Below, piece after piece: positions 41,970 through 52,133 of a stretch of DNA of 64,000 nt (its first letter is position 1; every line of letters starts with the position of its first letter). Under the pieces are notes generated by a model, which was not told where the DNA came from, did no database searches, and saw only the letters and a program-made list of their open reading frames with translations. Source of the stretch: Allomuricauda sp. (GTDB lineage: Bacteria; Bacteroidota; Bacteroidia; Flavobacteriales; Flavobacteriaceae); contig JASBTQ010000024.1 in assembly GCA_030148335.1 (NCBI GenBank), forward strand, positions 1 to 64,000, in the 5' to 3' direction. Made by a program: the position numbers and the translations under genes.

Positions 41970-43289
41970 CTACTTTTTCAGGTTATCGTCCCATTCTTCC
42001 ACATGAGGTTCCCCGAGCTTCCCTATGGATTTGGCCACCACCATGGAAACCATGGCATCACCGGTAACGTTCACAATGGTCCGACACATATCCAAAGGCC
42101 TATCCACTGCAAAGATCAATGCAAGGCCAATGGCCAATTTGTCCGAAGGAAAACCAATGGATTCCAAGACAATGACCAGCATCACCATGCCCGCCCCTGG
42201 GACGGCTGCAGAACCGATGGAGGCCAACAGTGCGGTCAAAATGATAGTGAGCTGCCCCGCAAAAGTCAGTTCAAAACCCAAGGCCTGGGATATGAACACC
42301 GCTGCCACGCCTTGGTAGAGACTGGTGCCATCCATGTTGATGGTCGCACCGACAGGAAGCACAAAACTGGACACTTCCTTGTCCACACCGATGTGTTCTT
42401 CCACCCTTTCCATGGTCACTGGCAAAGTGGCCGCACTGGAACTGGTGGAAAAGGCCAAGAGTTGTGCCGGGCTCATCTCCTTTAAAAACCATATTGGGTT
42501 TTTCTTGGTATAAGCGGAAATCACCACACAGTAGAAAACAATCATAAGGGCAAGTCCCAATACCACTACCCCGGCATATTTCAACAAGGCCAACAGCAAA
42601 TCGGGGTCACTGGAAGAAACCACCACAGCGGCCAACAGCGAGAAGACCGCATAAGGAGCGGTAAGCATGATCAGGTCCACCATTTTGAGCACCACGTCGT
42701 TGAGGGAATCAAAAAAATCTTTCAAGGGCTTTGCCCTTTCTTCCCCGATGAGCAGCATCGAAATGCCCAAGAAAATCGTAAAAAATATCACCTGCAGCAT
42801 CAGGGCATTGTCGCTCATCGCATAGATGGCATTATCGGGCACCATATCCTCCAAAAATTGCAGGGGACCACTGTTCTTTTGCCGTGATGCCTCTTCCAAC
42901 TTGGAGGTAACCCCGGCATCATTGGCATAGGTTTCGGTCAGCTTGTCCACGGTTTCCTGGGATATGCCATTGCCTGGCTGCATCACATTCACCAAAACAA
43001 GTCCTATACTGATGGCTATCACGGTGGTGAAGATATATGTTCCAATGGTGCGCAGACCAATGTTCCGGAATTTGGAAATGTCCTTGAGATCTGAAATACC
43101 TTTCACCAAAGAGGCCAAAATAAGCGGTATGGCTATGAGTTTTAGGAGTTTTACAAAAATGGTACCCAAGGGTTGGATCCAATCGGTGACAAAGTCCGCA
43201 CCCCAGTCCACATAGGTCATTGCAAACCCGAAAACAATACCCAAGACCATTCCGATCAAGATCTGCCAGTGCAATTCTAATTTACGCAT
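41970..43289 (-). CDS. Dicarboxylate/amino acid:cation symporter (DAACS family)
   Basis: A 439-residue transporter with about eight membrane helices plus two re-entrant hairpins. The first serine-rich hairpin is AFSTSSSAATLPVTM, the cation site is in LPVGATINMDGTSLYQGVAAVF, and the second hairpin is in ASIGSAAVPGAGMVML. A conserved aspartate/arginine pair in AVDRPLDMCRTIVNVTGD suggests acidic substrates such as glutamate or C4-dicarboxylates. It couples uptake to sodium or protons at the inner membrane. Monocistronic. Confidence 0.93.
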   Translation of the reverse strand: MRKLELHWQILIGMVLGIVFGFAMTYVDWGADFVTDWIQPLGTIFVKLLKLIAIPLILASLVKGISDLKDISKFRNIGLRTIGTYIFTTVIAISIGLVLVNVMQPGNGISQETVDKLTETYANDAGVTSKLEEASRQKNSGPLQFLEDMVPDNAIYAMSDNALMLQVIFFTIFLGISMLLIGEERAKPLKDFFDSLNDVVLKMVDLIMLTAPYAVFSLLAAVVVSSSDPDLLLALLKYAGVVVLGLALMIVFYCVVISAYTKKNPIWFLKEMSPAQLLAFSTSSSAATLPVTMERVEEHIGVDKEVSSFVLPVGATINMDGTSLYQGVAAVFISQALGFELTFAGQLTIILTALLASIGSAAVPGAGMVMLVIVLESIGFPSDKLAIGLALIFAVDRPLDMCRTIVNVTGDAMVSMVVAKSIGKLGEPHVEEWDDNLKK

Positions 43290-43346
43290 AAGTGATTTTT
43301 TGGGAGAGGAAGATACTATTTTGCCCTGAAACTCCCTAAAATGCCC

Positions 43347-44411
43347 TCAGATTTTGTTGGTACGCGCCAAAAGGGCGTAATCGGCAAGCACCAAAGCGGC
43401 CATCGCCTCCACAATGGGCACTGCCCTTGGCACCACACAGGGATCGTGCCTGCCCTTTCCCTGGGCCGTTACCTTCTCTCCTTCCTTGTTGATGGTCTCG
43501 TAGGATTGGAGTACGGTCGCCACAGGCTTGAAGGCCACGTTGAAATAGATGTCCATCCCATTGCTGATACCCCCTTGGAGTCCCCCACTCCGATTGGTCT
43601 GGGTGGTCCCATCCGTGTTGTAGGCATCGTTGTGCTGGCTGCCCTTCATTTTTACGCCTTCGAACCCACTGCCATACTCAAAACCCTTTACGGCGTTGAT
43701 GGACAGCATGGCCTCTCCCAAACGGGCATGGAGCTTGTCAAAAACCGGTTCCCCAAAACCGACCGGTACATTTTGGATCACACAGGTGATGACCCCGCCA
43801 ATGGTATCCCCTTCTTTTTTTATGGATTTGATGTAAGCCTCCATTTGCTCAGCCATTTCCGTGTCTGGGCAGCGGACAGGATTGGATTCGATCAGTGAAA
43901 AATCAAGTTCTTGGTAGGGTCTGTCCAATTTCATTTCCCCAACTTGGCTGACAAAGGCATTTATTTGGATCCCGTTCAAAAATTGCTTTGCAATGGCCCC
44001 TGCCACTACCCTACTTGCCGTTTCCCTGGCAGAACTCCTGCCGCCTCCACGGTAATCACGAAAGCCATATTTTTGGTCGTACACATAATCGGCATGTGAT
44101 GGACGGTAAGAGTCCTTGATATGCGAATAATCCTGGGATTTTTGATTAGTGTTGTGGATGGCAAAACCGATGGGGGTTCCCGTCGTCTTTCCTTCAAAAA
44201 TACCGGAATAGATCTCCACGGTATCAGGTTCCTTGCGTTGGGTGACAATGGCAGACTGCCCAGGTTTTCTTCTATCCAGTTCCGCTTGGATCTGATCCAC
44301 ATCCAATGCTATCCCCGCTGGACAACCATCAATCACGCCCCCAAGTGCCTTTCCGTGCGATTCACCAAAGGTGGTGAGCCTAAAGAGTTGTCCAAAAGAA
44401 TTTCCTGCCAT
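43347..44411 (-). CDS. aroC: Chorismate synthase AroC
   Basis: A 354-residue chorismate synthase, last step of the shikimate pathway (EPSP to chorismate, needing reduced FMN). Signature stretches are [41 protein letters not shown] and the C-terminal [27 protein letters not shown] (read in parts). Normal length. It stands alone, 57 bases upstream of the symporter gene on the same strand. Confidence 0.97.
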   Translation of the reverse strand: MAGNSFGQLFRLTTFGESHGKALGGVIDGCPAGIALDVDQIQAELDRRKPGQSAIVTQRKEPDTVEIYSGIFEGKTTGTPIGFAIHNTNQKSQDYSHIKDSYRPSHADYVYDQKYGFRDYRGGGRSSARETASRVVAGAIAKQFLNGIQINAFVSQVGEMKLDRPYQELDFSLIESNPVRCPDTEMAEQMEAYIKSIKKEGDTIGGVITCVIQNVPVGFGEPVFDKLHARLGEAMLSINAVKGFEYGSGFEGVKMKGSQHNDAYNTDGTTQTNRSGGLQGGISNGMDIYFNVAFKPVATVLQSYETINKEGEKVTAQGKGRHDPCVVPRAVPIVEAMAALVLADYALLARTNKI

Positions 44412-44604
44412 TCGGTATAAAATTGTACGAACTTCAAAGGTAGATGTTATCGTTGGAATTCAAAAACAACGGGGACACTTAATGTTATTGTAACATTTTG
44501 CAATGGCGATGATGTTTTTTTAACAATAATGTCATGTATTGATGATCTGGATTTGATTTTAAGTTTATACCTACTGTTTTAATTTGCAGTCAAACCCTAT
44601 ACGA

Positions 44605-45522
44605 TTGAAAAAAAGGAAGATAGAATTGGCCGTGATTTCCGATGTCCACCTAGGGACCTACGGTTGTCACGCCGACGAACTCATTGCTTATCTGAACAGT
44701 ATCCAGCCCAAAAAATTGATTTTGAACGGGGACATCATTGACATTTGGCAGTTCAGCAAACGGTATTTCCCCCCTTCCCACCTCAAAGTGCTCCGAAAGA
44801 TCATCGGTATGGCTTCAAGGGGCACGGAAGTGTTCTATATCACTGGAAATCATGATGAAATGCTCCGTAAGTTCAGTGATACTTCAATGGGGAATTTTAA
44901 GATTTCCAACAAGTTGGTCCTCAATCTGGACGGTAAAAAAGCATGGATATTCCACGGAGACGTGTTCGACGTGTCCATCCAAAATGCCAAGTGGCTCGCC
45001 AAGCTGGGCGGGTATGGGTATGACCTGCTCATCGTGATCAACAGCTTCGTGAACTGGTGGTTGGTGAAAATGGGGAGGGAAAAATATTCCCTGTCCAAAC
45101 GCATCAAAAACAGTGTGAAAAGTGCCGTGAAATACATCAACAACTTTGAGAAGACCGCTGCGGACCTGGCCATCGAAAATGGATATGACTATGTGATCTG
45201 TGGACATATCCACCAACCCAAAAAAGAAATCTACGAGAACAAAAATGGGAGCTGTACCTACCTGAACTCCGGAGATTGGGTAGAAAACCTGACCGCACTG
45301 GAGTATTCCTTCAAGCGTTGGAAAATTTACCACTACAACCACGATAGGCTCTCCCCTTTCTTTGTGGACGAAGACCTCAAGGAAATGGACATGAACGAAC
45401 TCATCGCCTCCATAACTGACAAGGAAGTGGATATGGAAGACGTGACGGAAGAATACCTCGACGATGCGGAGGAAACCCCGAACACGAAGACCTTAGACAA
45501 CCAGGGCTTCTCTCAGGATTGA
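44605..45522 (+). CDS. UDP-2,3-diacylglucosamine diphosphatase-like metallophosphoesterase
   Basis: A calcineurin-like phosphoesterase of about 305 residues. Metal motifs are ISDVHLGTYGCHADE, LNGDIIDIWQF, ITGNHDEML and ICGHIHQP. The family is related to LpxH, which releases lipid X in lipid A synthesis, but flavobacterial members of this branch are longer (C-terminal acidic tail of about 60 residues). No ATG lies near; TTG at 44605 (MKKRKIELAVISDVH) is the preferred start, with TTG at 44584 as alternative. Its 3' end overlaps the convergent flavoprotein gene by 30 bases. Confidence 0.9.
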   Translation: MKKRKIELAVISDVHLGTYGCHADELIAYLNSIQPKKLILNGDIIDIWQFSKRYFPPSHLKVLRKIIGMASRGTEVFYITGNHDEMLRKFSDTSMGNFKISNKLVLNLDGKKAWIFHGDVFDVSIQNAKWLAKLGGYGYDLLIVINSFVNWWLVKMGREKYSLSKRIKNSVKSAVKYINNFEKTAADLAIENGYDYVICGHIHQPKKEIYENKNGSCTYLNSGDWVENLTALEYSFKRWKIYHYNHDRLSPFFVDEDLKEMDMNELIASITDKEVDMEDVTEEYLDDAEETPNTKTLDNQGFSQD

Positions 45523-48399
45523 GACCGGATGCTGCGCATCCCGTTTGGTGCCATCCTTGATCTGGTGCCTACAACTGGTGCCGTTGGCCGCAATAATGGT
45601 ATCCTCAGTGCTTTTGACCACCGCTGGGAACAATTTCAGGTTGCCCACTTGCATACTGGTTTCGTAATGCTCCTTTTCATACCCGAACGAGCCTGCCATA
45701 CCGCAACAACCTGATGCAATGATGGAAACCTTGTAGTTTTTGGGCAAATTCAATACGTCAAAAGTCACTTTTTGGTTGCTCAATGCCTTCTGATGGCAAT
45801 GGTTATGGATCTTGACCGTACGGGCTTCTTCAGTGAAACTATCCGCCGTGATTTGCCCTCCTGCAATTTCCAAAGCCAAAAACTCTTCGATCAAGAGTGA
45901 GTTGACGGCCAATTTTTTCAACAGTTCCTTATCGTCATGCAAACGCTGGTACTCGTCCCTAAACGAAAGGATGGCGGAAGGTTCAAGGCCTACTAGGACA
46001 ACACCATCATCCAAATATGGCTTTAGCTTTTCCATGTTCTTGTCCACCAATCTTTTCGCCTCTTTCAAAAATCCTTTGGACAGATAGGTTCTACCACTTT
46101 CGGCATAGAACAGCTCCACATCATAGCCCAGTTTACAGAGCAATTCGATGGCATCCCTGCCCACTTCCACATCCAAATATTTTACAAACTCGTCCACATA
46201 GAGCACCACCTTCTTTTTGGTCGGCTGTCCCTTGAACTTGTTCAAATGGTTTTCAAAATCGAATTTATGCACCTTGGGAAGACTTCTTTCGGTTGCTACC
46301 CCAGATACTTTCTTCAAAAATCCTCCAACTATTCTGGAATCATAAGCAGCATTGGTCAACCAGGAAACTTTGCTTCCTATGGCATTCAAACGGGTGTTGT
46401 GGGCAAACAATTTGCTCCGCAGGGGGTATCCATTGGTCTCTTGGTATTGGTAAAGAAATTCGGCCTTTAATGTTGCAATGTCCACATTACTTGGACATTC
46501 GCTGGCGCATGCCTTACAGCTCAGACACAAATCAAAGACCTGTTTAAGTTCCTGATGGTCAAACTGATTGGCTTTTTCGGAATGGGTCAAAAACTCACGA
46601 AGCGCATTGGCCCGGCCCCTTGTGGTATCCTTTTCATTTTTGGTGGCCTGATAGCTGGGACACATTGCCCCGCTCATGTGGTGGCTCTTTCTACAGTCTC
46701 CACTTCCGTTGCATTTTTCGGCCGCTTTCAGGATTCCCTCACTGTCCGAAAAATCCATCAAGGTCTTGATCTCGGGTTCTTTTCGGTCCACGACATAGCG
46801 CAAGGATTCATCCATCGGGAAGGCATCCACTATTTTGCCGGGATTGAAGATGTAATTGGGGTCGAATAGCGCTTTCACCCTTTTCAACAAGGCATAATTT
46901 TCCTGTCCGATCATCAACGGGATAAACTCGGCCCGGACAATACCATCACCGTGTTCACCACTGAAACTGCCGTTGTATTTTTTGGTGAGCTTGGCCACAT
47001 CGGTCGTGATGGATCGGAACAGGACCACATCTTCCGCCTTTTTGAGGTTGAGGATGGGACGCAAATGCAGCTCCCCTGCCCCGGCATGGGCATAGTACAC
47101 CGCATCTTGATGGTATTCCTTCATGATCTGGGAAAATTCACCGATAAAATCCTTCAAGTCTTCCAAAGCCACCGCAGTGTCCTCAATACAGGCCACGGCC
47201 TTTCGGTCCCCGACCATATTACCTAAAAGCCCAAGTCCTGCTTTGCGCAGCTCTATGGCCTTATTGATATCATCACCGTAAAGCACAGGACTGGCATAGC
47301 TCAGGCCCGACTTTTGTATGGTCACCAACAGTTCTTCCAATTGTTTCTGAAGGTCTTCATCGGAATCCGATCGCACCTCCAGCATTAAGATTGCTGCCGG
47401 ATCGCCATCCACAAAAAAACGGTTGGCCAACTGGGCCCTATTGTTCTTGGTGCAGTCCAGGATCACCTTGTCCATCATTTCGCAGGTGTGCAGATTGTGC
47501 CGCATCACCGGGGCCACATCACTGAGGCAATCCTCCAAGGTTTTGTAATGTGTGGCCACCATGGCAGAGAAGCGCGGTGGAAGGTCATCCAGTTGCAAGG
47601 TCACCTCCGTAGTGAAGGCCAAAGTACCCTCACTTCCGGACAATAGCTTGCACAGGTTGAAGTTATCCTGGCCATTTCCGAATATATCATTCTTAAGAAG
47701 TTCGTCCACGGCATATCCCGTATTTCTTCGGTGTATACTGGGTTTGGGAAACTCCGTTTCTATGTTCTTTTGGGTCGTTTTGTTGGAAAGTTCCTCGAAC
47801 AAGGTGGCATAGATCTTCCCTTCCAAGGTGGGTTCCGATCTCTTTTTTTCGAATCCTACCTTTGATACAGCTCCAAAGAAAGCTTCGCTCCCATCGGAAA
47901 GAACACATCGCATTGACACTATTTTGTCCCGCGTCACCCCATATTGTATGGATGTGGTGCCCGATGAGTTGTTGCCCACCATCCCCCCGATCATACATCG
48001 GTTGGATGTTGAGGTGTTGGGACCAAAAAACAAACCGAACGGTTTTAAATACTGGTTCAGTTCGTCCCGCACTACCCCGGGCTGGACGGTCACTTGTTTC
48101 TTTTTTTCATCAAATGCGATGATCTCCGTGAATTCACGACTGACATCCACAACAATGCCATCACCCACACATTGGCCTGCCAAGGATGTGCCTGCCGTCC
48201 TTGGGATGAGTCCAATTTTATTTTCGCTGGCAAAAGCCACCAAAGTCTTGATATCACTGGTATTTTTGGGATAAGCTACTGCCAATGGCAATTTGCGATA
48301 AACAGAGGCATCGGTGGCGTACAAGGCCCTGCTCAGTTCGTCCGTCAATAGGCCACCTTCCAAGCTTTCGGCAAGGTCTTTGAGCTGATATTTATTCAA
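45493..48399 (-). CDS. FAD-linked dehydrogenase with Fe-S and CCG domains (D-lactate dehydrogenase / GlcD-GlpC type)
   Basis: A 968-residue fusion. An N-terminal FAD-binding_4 domain (PRTAGTSLAGQCVGDGIVVDV) is followed by an FAD-oxidase C-domain. An Fe-S module has CNGSGDCRK...MCPSY and CLSCKACASECP around residues 560-650. CCG-type domains close the protein (ASGCCGMAGSFG). This combined GlcD plus GlpC layout oxidises 2-hydroxyacids such as D-lactate or glycolate and passes electrons to the membrane. It starts with TTG. The substrate is inferred from family. Confidence 0.92.
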   Translation of the reverse strand: MNKYQLKDLAESLEGGLLTDELSRALYATDASVYRKLPLAVAYPKNTSDIKTLVAFASENKIGLIPRTAGTSLAGQCVGDGIVVDVSREFTEIIAFDEKKKQVTVQPGVVRDELNQYLKPFGLFFGPNTSTSNRCMIGGMVGNNSSGTTSIQYGVTRDKIVSMRCVLSDGSEAFFGAVSKVGFEKKRSEPTLEGKIYATLFEELSNKTTQKNIETEFPKPSIHRRNTGYAVDELLKNDIFGNGQDNFNLCKLLSGSEGTLAFTTEVTLQLDDLPPRFSAMVATHYKTLEDCLSDVAPVMRHNLHTCEMMDKVILDCTKNNRAQLANRFFVDGDPAAILMLEVRSDSDEDLQKQLEELLVTIQKSGLSYASPVLYGDDINKAIELRKAGLGLLGNMVGDRKAVACIEDTAVALEDLKDFIGEFSQIMKEYHQDAVYYAHAGAGELHLRPILNLKKAEDVVLFRSITTDVAKLTKKYNGSFSGEHGDGIVRAEFIPLMIGQENYALLKRVKALFDPNYIFNPGKIVDAFPMDESLRYVVDRKEPEIKTLMDFSDSEGILKAAEKCNGSGDCRKSHHMSGAMCPSYQATKNEKDTTRGRANALREFLTHSEKANQFDHQELKQVFDLCLSCKACASECPSNVDIATLKAEFLYQYQETNGYPLRSKLFAHNTRLNAIGSKVSWLTNAAYDSRIVGGFLKKVSGVATERSLPKVHKFDFENHLNKFKGQPTKKKVVLYVDEFVKYLDVEVGRDAIELLCKLGYDVELFYAESGRTYLSKGFLKEAKRLVDKNMEKLKPYLDDGVVLVGLEPSAILSFRDEYQRLHDDKELLKKLAVNSLLIEEFLALEIAGGQITADSFTEEARTVKIHNHCHQKALSNQKVTFDVLNLPKNYKVSIIASGCCGMAGSFGYEKEHYETSMQVGNLKLFPAVVKSTEDTIIAANGTSCRHQIKDGTKRDAQHPVSILREALVV

Positions 48400-48488
48400 T
48401 TTGAAATAATTTTGGGAAACTAAAATGCTTTTTCAAACGTAAATCTATCACAAAACTATCTCTAATTTTTAACTTAAAAGAGAAACAC

Positions 48489-48989
48489 ATGAAGATTACC
48501 ACATTATTTGCAGCGCTTTTTTTGTTTGTAACAGCATCCATGAGTGCACAGGAAATTTCCAACCATGCCCTAGGGCTCCGATTGGGTGACAGTGACGGCT
48601 TTGGTGCCGAAATTTCCTATCAAAAAGCCATAGGAAGCTCCAACCGTGCAGAATTTGACCTAGGTTGGCGCGATAGCCGCAATTTTGATGCGTTCAAATT
48701 GACCGGCGTGTACCAGTGGGTGCGTCCATTGGATGGCAACTTCAATTGGTACTATGGTGTTGGTGGTGGATTGGGCAACGTGGATTTTGATTCCCCCGAT
48801 CCAGACTTCGATGATGACAATGATGGCCTTTTTGTATTCGCCGCCGGTGATATAGGCATCGAATACAATTTTGACATTCCCCTACTGTTGTCTTTGGATT
48901 TCCGACCTGAACTGGGCCTAGTGGGCTATGAAGGTTTCGACAATGATTTTGATTTTGACATTGCATTGGGTATAAGATATCAATTCTAA
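48489..48989 (+). CDS. Outer-membrane beta-barrel-like hypothetical protein
   Basis: A 166-residue exported protein with a signal peptide ending near MSAQ. The body is made of alternating aromatic/polar strands (LRLGDSDGFGAEISYQKAIG, YYGVGGGLGNV) and ends in the outer-membrane-type FDIALGIRYQF. An aspartate-rich loop (SPDPDFDDDNDGL) could bind calcium. It looks like a small eight-stranded porin-like barrel. Function unknown; a terminator follows. Confidence 0.8.
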   Translation: MKITTLFAALFLFVTASMSAQEISNHALGLRLGDSDGFGAEISYQKAIGSSNRAEFDLGWRDSRNFDAFKLTGVYQWVRPLDGNFNWYYGVGGGLGNVDFDSPDPDFDDDNDGLFVFAAGDIGIEYNFDIPLLLSLDFRPELGLVGYEGFDNDFDFDIALGIRYQF

Positions 48990-49013
48990 CGTATCACATC
49001 CAATAATTACAGG

Positions 49014-49048
49014 CCCTTGGCACTCGATAGGAGTCCAAGGGTTTTTTT
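49014..49048 (+). terminator. Intrinsic terminator of the barrel protein gene
   Basis: CCCTTGGCACTC (49014-49025) pairs with GAGTCCAAGGG (49031-49041) around a five-base loop, followed by seven T. Confidence 0.9.
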
Positions 49049-49091
49049 ATGCCATAAGGAATGAATACCTTAGCAACTTAAATAGCAACAA

Positions 49092-50207
49092 ATGAAAAAA
49101 ATATCAGCGATCGTCCTTGGAATACTGTTTTTGGCAGCTTGCAACACAGACCCCAAAGGATATACCTTGAACGGCAAAATAACGGGGGAGACCGAGAATG
49201 GAGCCAAGGTTTTTCTAAAGACCACGGACACCCTAAACCAGTTGGTGGAAGTGGACACGGCCACCGTGGAAAATGGCATGTTCACCTTCACGGGCAACCA
49301 AGTGGAGCCCAAACTGCACTATATCTTTATGGAAGCCAATCGTGGAAACGTTCCCGTGGTGTTGGAAAACGGCACCATAGAAATGGAGTTCCAGAAAGAC
49401 AGCATGAACTACGCCAAATTGAAAGGAACAGAACAGAACGATATGTTCATGGACTTTTTGGATGAATCCAGAAAACTCTCCGAAAGGGCCATGTCCATGC
49501 AAAATGACATGCGGGAGGCGGCCCAACAAATGGATACGGCCACCGTCACCTCGCTCCGCGAAGAGTTCATGGAATTCCAGGAAGAGGCAAAAAATTTCAA
49601 TGTGGACTATGCAAAGAAGAATCCCAATGCCCTGATCTCGGTATTGATCATTGGCAACCTGATGGCGAGCAAGGCCATTCCCTTGGATGAGGTGAAAGCA
49701 CTTTTTGAGGGCCTTTCCCCAGAAATGAAGGCCACCGAGCCCGGCAAAAAGATCAAGGAACAGTTGGATAAAATGAAATCCACCGAGGTGGGTTCCACGG
49801 CCCCTGATTTCTCGGCACCTACGCCTACCGGGGATATGTTGGCCCTGAGCCAGGTCACGGACAAATCCAAACTTACCTTGGTCGATTTTTGGGCCGCTTG
49901 GTGCAAACCTTGTCGAGCTGAAAACCCAAACATTGTCTCTGTTTACGAAAAATATAAAGACCAAGGATTCAACATCATAGGAGTTTCTTTGGATACCCGT
50001 GCCGAGGACTGGAAAGGTGCCATTGAGGCCGATGGGCTGGCCTGGAACCATATTTCCAACCTTCAGCGTTTTCAAGACCCCATAGCGAGGCTGTACAACA
50101 TCAACGCCATACCGGCTGCCTTTTTGTTGGATGAGAACGGTGTGATCGTCGCCAAGGATCTTAGGGGACCCGCCCTTGAACAAAAAGTGGCCGAGCTGTT
50201 GAACTAA
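49092..50207 (+). CDS. TlpA-like thioredoxin-domain lipoprotein with DUF4369 N-domain
   Basis: A 371-residue lipoprotein (lipobox FLAACNTD). A DUF4369 domain (YTLNGKITGETENGAKVFLK) and a helical linker come first. A C-terminal AhpC/TSA-type thioredoxin domain follows, with active site WAAWCKPCRAENP (about residue 275) and cis-proline INAIPAAFLLDENG. Such proteins reduce disulphides in the periplasm, often for cytochrome or secreted-protein maturation. Monocistronic. Confidence 0.93.
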   Translation: MKKISAIVLGILFLAACNTDPKGYTLNGKITGETENGAKVFLKTTDTLNQLVEVDTATVENGMFTFTGNQVEPKLHYIFMEANRGNVPVVLENGTIEMEFQKDSMNYAKLKGTEQNDMFMDFLDESRKLSERAMSMQNDMREAAQQMDTATVTSLREEFMEFQEEAKNFNVDYAKKNPNALISVLIIGNLMASKAIPLDEVKALFEGLSPEMKATEPGKKIKEQLDKMKSTEVGSTAPDFSAPTPTGDMLALSQVTDKSKLTLVDFWAAWCKPCRAENPNIVSVYEKYKDQGFNIIGVSLDTRAEDWKGAIEADGLAWNHISNLQRFQDPIARLYNINAIPAAFLLDENGVIVAKDLRGPALEQKVAELLN

Positions 50208-50419
50208 ACCTGAGTCATTGGGTTAGTGAGTTATTCAGTTAAGGGGTATTGTTATTTACAAACGGTAATCCCGCTGACTGATTGACCCTCTATGCATTTT
50301 TGAAATTTCAGATTTGGATTTTGGACTTGAAACTTGCCCGTGAACTTTTTTAACTCCTTTTAGAGTTATTAGGTTACTGCCTACAGGATTTTGACATTTG
50401 TGATTTGGTGTTTTGAAAA

Positions 50420-51070
50420 TCAAATCTTCCCCATTTTCTCCAACACAAAAAGTATGATGATGGGGATGGCCAGTAGCACAACGATCAATGTGTCCGTGAC
50501 AAACAGTTCCGGCTTGAACAACAAGGTAGTGGCATATCCGCCAATGGCACCACCAAAATGCGCCGTGTGCCCAATATTGCCCAACCTACTCCTCATTCCA
50601 TAAATGGAATACAATAAATAAGCAATGCCCAGCACATAGGCCGGCAATGGAATGGGGATGAACATAATGCCCAGTTGCATATCGGGATTCAATAAAATGG
50701 CGGCATATAGAATTCCTGTGACAGCACCACTGGCCCCCACCGCACTATAGAATGGCTCATCCTTATGGAAAAACAGGGCCAAAAGGCTCCCTCCCAACAA
50801 ACTGACAAAATAGATGATCAAAAATTTGCCCGGCCCAAACCAATTGATGACCACATTGGCAAAAAAATACAGGGTGAACATATTGAAGAAGAGATGGGAA
50901 ATATCCACGTGCAGGAACCCAGATGTGGCCATCCGTTCCCGCTGCCCTGCCTGTATGCCCCCGATGCTGAACTTATATCGGTCAAAAAAAGTGGTATCGT
51001 TGAACCCCCGAAGGGAAACCAGCACATTGGCAGCTATGATGGCAATGGTGGCAATATGTAAATTGTACAT
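50420..51070 (-). CDS. Rhomboid-family intramembrane serine protease
   Basis: A 216-residue membrane protein with about six helices. The catalytic serine lies in GASGAVTG (about residue 119), and the histidine in GHTAHFGGAIGG (about 177). The HLFFNMFTLYFFANV loop is the conserved L1 region. It cleaves membrane-spanning substrates. The ATG at 51070 is preferred; a TTG 21 bases upstream is possible. Its promoter shares a palindrome with the divergent acyltransferase gene. Confidence 0.9.
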   Translation of the reverse strand: MYNLHIATIAIIAANVLVSLRGFNDTTFFDRYKFSIGGIQAGQRERMATSGFLHVDISHLFFNMFTLYFFANVVINWFGPGKFLIIYFVSLLGGSLLALFFHKDEPFYSAVGASGAVTGILYAAILLNPDMQLGIMFIPIPLPAYVLGIAYLLYSIYGMRSRLGNIGHTAHFGGAIGGYATTLLFKPELFVTDTLIVVLLAIPIIILFVLEKMGKI

Positions 51071-51088
51071 GCAATAAAAGTTTGGTTC

Positions 51089-51106
51089 CAAATATAGCTA
51101 TATTTG
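51089..51106. promoter_or_regulatory. Palindromic back-to-back -7 elements
   Basis: CAAATATAGCTATATTTG is a perfect 18-bp palindrome carrying TATATTTG on both strands. It can serve as the -7 element for the rhomboid gene (minus) and the acyltransferase gene (plus), giving leaders of about 10-13 bases each. Confidence 0.6.
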
Positions 51107-51122
51107 CACAGAAGAATCGCTT

Positions 51123-52019
51123 ATGCAGTTGGCCGTATATATTCTGGTTTACCCATTGCTCTGGTTGGTCTCCAGGCTCCCTTTCCCAATTTTGTACGCA
51201 ATCTCCGATGGTGTCTACCTATTGCTGTACTATGTCATTGGATACCGCAAAAAAGTGGTGCGCAACAACTTGGCACTTGTTTTTCCGGAAAAATCTGAAA
51301 AAGAACGTCTTGGAATAGAGAAAAAATTCTACAGGCATTTGTGTGATATGTTCCTTGAGATGATAAAGACATTGGGAATCACCAATGAGCAAATGAAAAA
51401 AAGATATGTTTTTACCAATGTTGAAGTTTTTCAAAAACTGGAAAATGAGGGCAAACATATTATGATAATGATGCCCCATTATGCAAGCTGGGAATGGGTT
51501 TTTTCATTGAACTCAATGGTTAAATCAAAAGCATACGCCATTTATCAACCCATTGAGAATAAATATTTTGACAAATTGGTGCGTGACATACGAAGCAAGT
51601 ATGGAACCACACTGATAAAGACCTATGAAACCCGAAAAATTATTGAAAATGCAAGAAAAGGGGATGAATTAATAACGGTTGGTATAATCAGCGACCAATC
51701 CCCCATGGTCCAACGTGCGCGCCACTGGACAAAATTTATGGACATCACGGTTCCGGTGCATGTGGGAGGTGAGGAAATCTGCAAGGCCAACGATTTTGTC
51801 CCTGTATATCTCAAAGTGAGGAAAACGGGCCGGGGATTCTACAGAAGCACATTTATTGTCCTTGCCGAAAACCCAACAGCGGTGGAAGATTATAAGATCA
51901 CCGAAACTTTTCTAAAGCATGTGGAGGAATCCATACGGGAGGCACCAGAATATTATTTCTGGACCCACAAACGATGGAAGCATCGGAACAAAGTCCCCAC
52001 GGATTTCCAGAATCCATAA
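51123..52019 (+). CDS. Lysophospholipid acyltransferase family protein (LpxL/HtrB type)
   Basis: A 298-residue acyltransferase. The catalytic HX4E motif is in MMPHYASWEW (about residue 119), and the substrate-handling stretch ISDQSPMVQRARHWTKFM is seen further on. An N-terminal membrane anchor is present. It probably adds a late acyl chain to lipid A, or acylates a related lipid, at the inner membrane. Located next to no other lipid A gene. Confidence 0.87.
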   Translation: MQLAVYILVYPLLWLVSRLPFPILYAISDGVYLLLYYVIGYRKKVVRNNLALVFPEKSEKERLGIEKKFYRHLCDMFLEMIKTLGITNEQMKKRYVFTNVEVFQKLENEGKHIMIMMPHYASWEWVFSLNSMVKSKAYAIYQPIENKYFDKLVRDIRSKYGTTLIKTYETRKIIENARKGDELITVGIISDQSPMVQRARHWTKFMDITVPVHVGGEEICKANDFVPVYLKVRKTGRGFYRSTFIVLAENPTAVEDYKITETFLKHVEESIREAPEYYFWTHKRWKHRNKVPTDFQNP

Positions 52020-52133
52020 GCTATCTTATTACAGAACAGAGACATACATCAATAGGATGCAAATCGTCGTTGGTCGAAATTTTTGTATTTTTTCCTTCCG
52101 AAAATTTTACTTTTTTAGACCAAACAGACCTGC

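Noticed and set aside
43347-44411. Antisense frame 43341-43898 within aroC
   Set aside because: It is a shadow of the clearly conserved chorismate synthase.
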